A stretch of 64,000 bases of DNA from positions 2,131,001 to 2,195,000 of the forward strand of contig NZ_CP060495.1 of assembly GCF_014334095.1 (NCBI RefSeq), given 5' to 3'. Numbering within the stretch: position 1 is the stretch's first letter; each line of letters opens with the position of its first letter. The stretch is from Novosphingopyxis iocasae (GTDB taxonomy: Bacteria > Pseudomonadota > Alphaproteobacteria > Sphingomonadales > Sphingomonadaceae). Shown in pieces: positions 58,492 through 64,000 of the stretch. Made by a program: the position numbers and the translations under genes. The notes beneath the pieces are model-generated. The model did no database searches. It worked only from the letters and a program-made list of their open reading frames with translations, and had not been told where the DNA came from.

Positions 58492-60324
58492 ATGATCCAA
58501 TCCCTCCTCATCGCCAATCGCGGCGAGATTGCCTGTCGTGTCATCCGTACCGCGCGTGAGCTCGGTATCCGCACGGTCGCGGTTTATTCGGACGCGGACG
58601 CGGGCGCGCTCCACGTGCGCATGGCGGACGAGGCGGTCCATATCGGCCCCTCGGCGGCTGCGGAGTCCTATCTGGTCGGGGAAAAAATCATCGCCGCGGC
58701 GAAGGACACCGGGGCAGAAGCGATCCATCCGGGCTACGGCTTCCTCAGCGAGAACGCGGATTTCGCGCAGGCGGTGCTGGACGCCGGGCTGATCTGGGTG
58801 GGGCCGAAGCCAGCGAGCATCCGCGCCATGGGCCTGAAGGACGCCGCCAAGACGCTGATGGACGAGGCCGGGGTGCCGACCACGCCGGGCTATATCGGCG
58901 ACAATCAGGAACCGGACTTCCTCGCCGAACGCGCCGCCGAGATCGGCTATCCGGTGCTCATCAAGGCCGTCGCAGGCGGCGGCGGCAAGGGCATGCGCAA
59001 GGTGGAGCGCGCAGAGGACTTCGCGGACGGCCTGCAGTCCGCGCAGCGCGAGGCGAAGGCCGCGTTCGGCAACGACGTCGTGCTTCTGGAAAAATGGGTC
59101 GAGAGCCCGCGCCATATCGAGGTGCAGATCTTCGGCGATTCCCACGGCAACGTCGTCCACCTGTTCGAACGCGACTGCTCGCTCCAGCGCCGCCACCAGA
59201 AGGTGATCGAGGAAGCCCCCGCCCCCGGCATGGACGCAGAAACCCGCGAGGCCGTTTGCGGCGCCGCGGTGCGTGCGGCCCAGGCGGTGGATTATGAGGG
59301 CGCGGGCACGGTGGAGTTCATCGCCGACGGCAGCGAGGGCCTGCGCGCCGACCGCATCTACTTCATGGAAATGAACACCCGCCTGCAGGTGGAACATCCG
59401 GTGACCGAAGAGATCACCGGCGTGGACCTCGTCGAATGGCAGCTGCGCGTGGCGAGCGGAGAGCCGATCCCGATGCAACAGGACCAGCTTTCGATCGACG
59501 GCCACGCGATCGAGGCGCGGCTCTATGCCGAGGACCCGTCGAGCGGCTTCCTGCCGAGCACGGGGCGGCTCGAACTGTTCGATCTGGACCCGCATGGCCG
59601 CATCGAGACGGGCGTGGAGACCGGCGCCGACATCTCGCCCTTTTACGATCCGATGATCGCCAAGATGATCGTCCACGCCGACACCCGCGACGAGGCGCGC
59701 GAGGGGCTGCGGGAGATGATCGCGAACAGCGCGGTCTGGCCGGTTAAGAGCAACGCGGCGTTCCTGGTGAACGCGCTCGACCATCCCGACTTCGCCGCCG
59801 CGAACCTCGACACTGGCCTGATCGGCCGCGCCGGGGACGATCTGCTGGCGGGCGGGCCACCGGAGGACGCACAGCTCGGCGAGGAAGCGGATGCGCTGGT
59901 GCAAAGCGGGCCGATGGCCGGTTTCCGCCTCAACGCACCGCGCAAGGACAGCGCCTGGTTCCTGCTCGATGGCGGGGCGAAGGAGCTGCCGATCGGCACG
60001 GGTGTGGCGGAGCCCGCCGAAGAGCTGTTGGTGGCCAGCGAGGGACAGGTGTTTGCGCTCAAGCCCTTCCGCGCCGACGGCAGCGGCGCGGCGGCGGCGG
60101 GCGATGGCGCGATCCTCGCGCCCATGCCCGGCAAGATCATCGCCGTGAACGTGGCCGAAGGCGATGCGGTGAAGGCCGGCGACAAGCTGGTGACGCTGGA
60201 GGCCATGAAAATGGAACACAGCCTCACCGCACCCTTCGACGGTACGGTGAGCGAATTGAAGGCCAGCATGGGCGCTCAGGTCCAGAAAGACGCCGCGCTG
60301 GTCGTGGTCGAAGCGGACGCCTGA
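58492..60324 (+). CDS. mccA: Methylcrotonoyl-CoA carboxylase biotin-containing subunit
   Basis: A 610-residue biotin carboxylase plus biotin carrier protein. It begins MIQSLLIANRGEIACRVIRT, contains the ATP loop AGGGGKGMRKV, HLFERDCSLQRRHQKVIEEA and FMEMNTRLQVEHPVTEEITG. The biotin-lysine motif EAMKMEH is near the C-terminus, after APMPGKIIAVNV. It is slightly shorter than typical MCC alpha (about 650-670). Propionyl-CoA carboxylase alpha is the alternative, but pairing with mccB supports MCC. Confidence 0.93.
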   Translation: MIQSLLIANRGEIACRVIRTARELGIRTVAVYSDADAGALHVRMADEAVHIGPSAAAESYLVGEKIIAAAKDTGAEAIHPGYGFLSENADFAQAVLDAGLIWVGPKPASIRAMGLKDAAKTLMDEAGVPTTPGYIGDNQEPDFLAERAAEIGYPVLIKAVAGGGGKGMRKVERAEDFADGLQSAQREAKAAFGNDVVLLEKWVESPRHIEVQIFGDSHGNVVHLFERDCSLQRRHQKVIEEAPAPGMDAETREAVCGAAVRAAQAVDYEGAGTVEFIADGSEGLRADRIYFMEMNTRLQVEHPVTEEITGVDLVEWQLRVASGEPIPMQQDQLSIDGHAIEARLYAEDPSSGFLPSTGRLELFDLDPHGRIETGVETGADISPFYDPMIAKMIVHADTRDEAREGLREMIANSAVWPVKSNAAFLVNALDHPDFAAANLDTGLIGRAGDDLLAGGPPEDAQLGEEADALVQSGPMAGFRLNAPRKDSAWFLLDGGAKELPIGTGVAEPAEELLVASEGQVFALKPFRADGSGAAAAGDGAILAPMPGKIIAVNVAEGDAVKAGDKLVTLEAMKMEHSLTAPFDGTVSELKASMGAQVQKDAALVVVEADA

Positions 60325-60453
60325 AATCTTCCTCGCTCGGGCAAGGATTGCTGGCCTTGACATCGCCGTGCGCGCTCGCCATTGACGCGGCCTTGTTCGC
60401 GGCGGCGGCCCGCCGTGAACCGGTTCTCCCGATCGGGAGCGCACCGAACCTGG

Positions 60454-60539
60454 GGACAGGTGGCCGAGTGGTTAAAGGCAGCAGACTGTAAATCTGCCCG
60501 GTTTTCCGTACGCTGGTTCGAATCCAGCCCTGTCCACCA
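60454..60539 (+). tRNA. tRNA-Tyr (anticodon GUA)
   Basis: The acceptor stem GGACAGG pairs with CCTGTCC, followed by A and an encoded CCA (60537-60539). The anticodon arm is CAGACTGTAAATCTG with GTA in the loop. The long variable arm (CCGGTTTTCCGTACG region) and the T-arm GGTTCGAATCC fit a class II tRNA of 86 nt. Confidence 0.97.
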
Positions 60540-60660
60540 GATTTCAAGCGGAAGTACGCCATAGCCTGTCAGCTGTCTGACATCATTTTCGATGGATTAC
60601 CTATCGATACACTGGAAGACGCGCTCGCGATCCCGGGCATTCCTCGCAAGCGAGAAAATA

Positions 60661-61491
60661 TCAGCGCGTTACGATAAAATTGTAAGTGAGGGCGATGCCG
60701 GCTGAATATTGGTCGCGGCTGCCATAAGCGCGCGTGATGGGGGAGCGGGCGGCGTCGCCGGTCAGGCGATCATAGCCGGCATAGCCGTAGCCCGCCCATC
60801 GCGGCGAGAAACGGTACAGCAGACCGACTGTCGCACCCACGGCGTAAGTTCCGGCGCTGGTATCAAAGGCGGGGAGCCCGGTGGCAACCGCGCGGTCGAG
60901 CGAGACACCGAAATAGCGGCGATTGTACCGCGCATCGGCCAGCCGCACGCGGGGCCCGATAGTGGCGACGAAGCGGTCATCCGCGCCGCGCAGCACGTAA
61001 TCGGCGGCGACGTCACCGACAAAGGCGTTGTGCCCGCCGATCCCCCGGCGGACCTCGGCACGGAGGCGTAAATTATCGCTCAAGAAGCCTTGCGCGAAAA
61101 CGCCTGGCTCAAAAGTAAAGCCGACATTGCCGACCGGTGCGCCGACGTCCTTTTCCTTTCGCGCCGACTGGAAATTGAAGGTGCCGCCAACGCTCACGCC
61201 GTCGCGTTTGCCCAGCAGGCGAAAGGCCGTGTTCTGATCGGGCGAGCGGATTGGTAGCGGTTCGCCTTCCCGGCGCACCCGAATGACGGGCAGTGGCCCC
61301 AGATTGTAGCTGTCCGCGCCCGGAAAAGACGGCCGGACCTGGAGGCCGAGGCCCACGAAAAACTGCAGATCGGGCTTGTCGTCCTCGCGCACCATATCCT
61401 GTGCAGAGGCAGGCAGAGCCGTCACGGCTGCGCTGATTGCCAGCATCGAAAGAGTGAGGAACCTGACACCTGAACTCCTCGCTGCAATCAT
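60661..61491 (-). CDS. MipA/OmpV family outer-membrane protein
   Basis: A 276-residue protein. A signal peptide (MIAARSSGVRFLTLSMLAIS through ALPASAQ) is followed by DLQFFVGLGLQVRPSFPGAD, the family start, and barrel strands ending QYSAGIALTYNFIVTR. It contains R-rich strands (RLADARYNRRYFGVSLDRAV) typical of MipA. It is a second paralogue, distinct from 11485-12342. The gap to tRNA-Tyr (about 120 bp) holds nothing obvious. Confidence 0.92.
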   Translation of the reverse strand: MIAARSSGVRFLTLSMLAISAAVTALPASAQDMVREDDKPDLQFFVGLGLQVRPSFPGADSYNLGPLPVIRVRREGEPLPIRSPDQNTAFRLLGKRDGVSVGGTFNFQSARKEKDVGAPVGNVGFTFEPGVFAQGFLSDNLRLRAEVRRGIGGHNAFVGDVAADYVLRGADDRFVATIGPRVRLADARYNRRYFGVSLDRAVATGLPAFDTSAGTYAVGATVGLLYRFSPRWAGYGYAGYDRLTGDAARSPITRAYGSRDQYSAGIALTYNFIVTR

Positions 61492-61594
61492 CGTGACATC
61501 TCCATCGTATAGGCGCGCAGGACCTCTCCCTCCGCAATACGGCCTGTTCTAGCACCATATTCGAAAAGAGAAGCTGTCTCCGCTAAGGAGAAAG

Positions 61595-63019
61595 TCACGC
61601 GCCGGGCGGGGAGCCCTGGTCCTGATCCTTTGGCAATTCCAGCGGCGTGGCACCGCAGATGGTGCGCAGCGCGGTTTTCAGGCCTTCTTCTATCGTGGGG
61701 TGATAGAATGGCATCTCCAGTAGCTGCGTGGCCGTTTGTCCCTGTTGCACCGCCCAGGCCAGCATGTGCGCAAGATGCTCTCCAGCCGGGCAGCAGAGAT
61801 CAGCGCCGATCAGCCGGCCATCCGGTGCCGCCGCGTAAAGCGTCAGCGAACCCTGGTTGACGCCTTCGACACGGGCCCGGCCCTGATCGTCGAAGTCCGC
61901 CGTACCGGTGATCACGCCGTCTTCCTCAGATTGGCCGATCTGCGCGGTCGGCGGGCTGGTGAAGATAAGGCTGAACGGAACGAAGCGATCGGCGCTGTTG
62001 ACCGCGGGAAAGGCAACGGCGTTGCGCCCGGCAATGGCACCGTCCTGTGACGCTTCGTGCAGGATCGGCAAATTGTCGGCTACATCGCCGGCAAGGAAGA
62101 TGCTGCTTTCTCCGCACTGCATGGTGCCGCGGTCATGCTCGGGCACGCCATCATCATCCAGCGCAATCCCGGCATTGGTGAGATCGAGGCTGTCCAGATT
62201 GGGGCGGCGTCCGGTGGCCACCAGCACATAGTCGAACACGTCCTCGCCAGTGGATTCGCCGCTCCAGGACAGCGATACGCCATCATCCGTCCGGCGGGGT
62301 TCTATGTCGACGCCTAGTTTCAGCTCCACATCCTTCGCGATAATGGCTTGCAAGGCGTCGTGAACCTTTGCGCAGCGCACGTTCCCGAGCGTGTCTTTTC
62401 TGTCGAACAGAGTGACTGCGACGCCCAGACGGGCCATCGCCTGCGCCAATTCCAGCCCGATCGGCCCTGAACCGATGACCGCGAGGCTCTTTGGCAAATC
62501 CTTCAGATCGAAAATGCTTTCATTGGTCAGCATCCGATCGCCCAATGCCTCGAACGGCGGAGGGACGAAGGGCGCAGAGCCGGTGGCGATCACGATGCTG
62601 CGGGCCTCGACCGTGCGGCCATCGTCAAGCTTCAGCGTGTTCGCACCCGTGAATGCCGCACGCGCTTTTACCCGGACCTTGTCCGGCAGCTTTGCGATGC
62701 TTTCCCGTGTAAGGCGGGCAAAGCGATCCCGCTCATCGCGTACCCGCTGAAGGACAGCCTGTCCGTCTATCTGGACGGTCGGCACATGAATGCCGAACTG
62801 ATCGGTAGTCTGGGCCGCATGCGCGGCGTGCGACGCGGCGATCAGCAGCTTGGACGGCATGCAGCCAACGGTGGCGCAGGTCGTTCCCGCAAAATAGGGA
62901 TCGATCAGCAAGGTGCTGGCCCCCGCCGAGTGGGCCGCGCTTTGCGCGGCCAGCCCGGCGGTGCCTGCACCGATTATCGCTACATCACATTGCAACTTCT
63001 GCTCTGGATCAGCTGGCAA
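61595..63019 (-). CDS. Pyridine nucleotide-disulfide oxidoreductase, dihydrolipoamide dehydrogenase-like
   Basis: A 474-residue flavoprotein. The FAD motif is VAIIGAGTAGLAAQSA, the redox disulfide is CATVGCMPSK, the NAD motif is LAVIGSGPIGLELAQAMARL, and the C-terminal His-Glu pair is in FYHPTIEEGLKTALR. All catalytic residues are present. It is not near a dehydrogenase E1/E2 operon, so the physiological partner is unclear. The start is a TTG at 63019, overlapping the end of the aldehyde dehydrogenase gene by 11 bp; a TTG nearer the FAD motif is the alternative. Confidence 0.9.
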   Translation of the reverse strand: MPADPEQKLQCDVAIIGAGTAGLAAQSAAHSAGASTLLIDPYFAGTTCATVGCMPSKLLIAASHAAHAAQTTDQFGIHVPTVQIDGQAVLQRVRDERDRFARLTRESIAKLPDKVRVKARAAFTGANTLKLDDGRTVEARSIVIATGSAPFVPPPFEALGDRMLTNESIFDLKDLPKSLAVIGSGPIGLELAQAMARLGVAVTLFDRKDTLGNVRCAKVHDALQAIIAKDVELKLGVDIEPRRTDDGVSLSWSGESTGEDVFDYVLVATGRRPNLDSLDLTNAGIALDDDGVPEHDRGTMQCGESSIFLAGDVADNLPILHEASQDGAIAGRNAVAFPAVNSADRFVPFSLIFTSPPTAQIGQSEEDGVITGTADFDDQGRARVEGVNQGSLTLYAAAPDGRLIGADLCCPAGEHLAHMLAWAVQQGQTATQLLEMPFYHPTIEEGLKTALRTICGATPLELPKDQDQGSPPGA

Positions 63020-64000
63020 CCGAAATCGCCTTTACGTTCACGAATTCCTTCAGGCCCACCTCGCCATGCTCCCGGCCGTAACCGGAATCCTTGACGCCGC
63101 CAAAGGGCATGTTCGGCTGTGCGATGGCAAAGGTGTTGATGTTGACCATGCCGGTATCAAAATATTTGGAGGCCATTTCGATGGCGCGGTCCACATTCTT
63201 ACTGAATATACCGCCGCCGAGGCCATAGCGGCTGTCATTGGCGATGCGCATGGCATCTTCATCGTCCTTCGCCTTGATGATCGAGGCGACCGGGCCGAAA
63301 ATCTCATCATCATAAGCAGGCTGTCCCGGTGCGACGTCAACCAGTGCGGTGGCGGGATAGAACCAGCCCTTGCGGTCCGGCACAGTGCCTCCGGCTACAA
63401 TGCGGGCACCGCCCTCGACGCTGTCCTGAACCTGCTTGTGCACCTGATCGCGCTGCCGCTTGGACACCATCGGTCCAAGCTTCGTGCTGTCTTCGTTGGG
63501 ATCGCCCATCTCGATGGCGTTGAACTTCTCGGCATAACCCTTCACAAACGCGTCGTAATTCGCCTCGGTCACGATGAAGCGCTTCGCATTCACACAGGTC
63601 TGGCCGTTGTTGAACAGGCGGCCCTGCACGCAGGTCTTGATTGCCAGATCCAGATCGGCATCGTCGAACACCAGATAGGCGTCGTTGGAACCCAGCTCGA
63701 GCACGGTCTTCTTGGAGACGGATGCAGCCTTCTGCGCCACCGTGCGCCCGGCCTTGTCGCTGCCAGTAAGCGTCACGCCGCGAACCAGATCATGCTCGAT
63801 GATCTTGTCCGACTGGTCGTGCGTGATCAGCAGTACGCCGAACAGGCCCTTGGGCAGTCCCGCACGCTCGTAAATATCGCGCAGCATCAGCCCGCTGCCC
63901 GTGCAATCCTCAGAATGCTTCAGCAGCACGCCGTTACCGACCATCAGGCTGGAGATCGAATAACGCACCGCCTGATAGCAGGGGAAGTTCCAGGGCTGGA
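63009..64000 (-). CDS. NAD-dependent succinate-semialdehyde dehydrogenase-like, 5' end missing
   Basis: The frame is open to the window end, so the N-terminus is outside; about 330 residues are visible (from FPCYQAVRYS). Features are GVTLTGSDKAGRTVAQKAAS, the catalytic Glu in LELGSNDAYLVFDDADLDLA, and the nucleophile Cys in NNGQTCVNAKRFIV. The C-terminus has PFGGVKDSGYGREHGEVGLK, common to the GabD/YneI family. Substrate preference (succinate semialdehyde versus another aldehyde) cannot be fixed. It is followed by the lpd-like gene with an 11-bp overlap. Confidence 0.9.
   Translation of the reverse strand, partial: QPWNFPCYQAVRYSISSLMVGNGVLLKHSEDCTGSGLMLRDIYERAGLPKGLFGVLLITHDQSDKIIEHDLVRGVTLTGSDKAGRTVAQKAASVSKKTVLELGSNDAYLVFDDADLDLAIKTCVQGRLFNNGQTCVNAKRFIVTEANYDAFVKGYAEKFNAIEMGDPNEDSTKLGPMVSKRQRDQVHKQVQDSVEGGARIVAGGTVPDRKGWFYPATALVDVAPGQPAYDDEIFGPVASIIKAKDDEDAMRIANDSRYGLGGGIFSKNVDRAIEMASKYFDTGMVNINTFAIAQPNMPFGGVKDSGYGREHGEVGLKEFVNVKAISVAS

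Noticed and set aside
60454-60660. tRNA-Tyr as a genomic-island attachment site
   Set aside because: No integrase or direct repeat of the tRNA 3' end is present downstream; the following genes are ordinary chromosomal ones.

Overview
The window is high-GC chromosomal DNA from an alphaproteobacterium, most likely a pigmented sphingomonad (order Sphingomonadales). The support is a crtY-crtI-crtB carotenoid cluster, TorF-, MipA/OmpV- and OprP-type outer-membrane proteins, a pst-pho operon whose PstC and PstA have the long N-termini common in alphaproteobacteria, methylcrotonyl-CoA carboxylase genes, and an HPr-rel-A type PqqD/HprK cassette. There are no rRNA genes, no CRISPR array and no prophage. 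One tRNA gene (Tyr) is present.

Layout. 0-2.5 kb: the tail of a YaiI-like gene, a hemerythrin-like gene broken by an 8-bp tandem duplication, and small conserved proteins. 2.5-6.45 kb: a GmrSD-type (DUF262-DUF1524) restriction gene split by a complete 2,220-bp IS1595-family element. The element has matching terminal inverted repeats, an 8-bp target duplication and three passenger reading frames. 6.7-10.1 kb: small conserved genes, then thiC behind a TPP riboswitch that also precedes a small membrane-protein gene. 10.5-13.7 kb: a lipoprotein, a MipA porin, a DUF2141 protein and a membrane hydroxylase. 13.8-18.3 kb: crtY-crtI, a LOG-family gene and crtB. 18.4-24.6 kb: a bisphosphate-nucleotidase-type phosphatase, pmbA, a CHASE3/HWE-type kinase with a receiver protein, and queE-queC. 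24.7-29.7 kb: hslO-argF-argD, then a CsaA-like, a CitE-like and a MaoC-like gene.

29.7-32.7 kb is the least explained stretch. An AT-rich leader precedes a 512-aa protein of unknown family with a Pro/Ser/Gly tail, and this is followed by a 190-aa protein with a PD-(D/E)XK nuclease-like residue pattern. From 32.8 kb: a TorF porin, glmS, a VapC/ribbon-helix-helix toxin-antitoxin pair with a palindromic operator, a lipoprotein with a hexanucleotide-repeat poly-Thr tract, glmU, gph, and a crotonase-fold protein lacking both usual catalytic Glu residues. 40.0-43.1 kb: a lipoprotein and the HPr-rel-A cassette (nucleotidyltransferase, HprK-like kinase, PqqD-like protein, secreted protein).

43.3-50.8 kb: a complete phosphate regulon (phoR-pstS-pstC-pstA-pstB-phoU-phoB) with a Pho box before pstS and a strong pstS/pstC intercistronic hairpin. 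An OprP-like porin at 52.8-54.2 kb has a second Pho-box-like sequence upstream. 54.3-64 kb: an M13 peptidase, mccB and mccA separated by a decayed DUF559 element with about 60-bp inverted repeats, tRNA-Tyr, a second MipA porin, a dihydrolipoamide-dehydrogenase-like flavoprotein and a partial aldehyde dehydrogenase.

Three families of short intergenic palindromic repeats recur in the first 23 kb. All calls come from reading the sequence and known family motifs; no database search was run.
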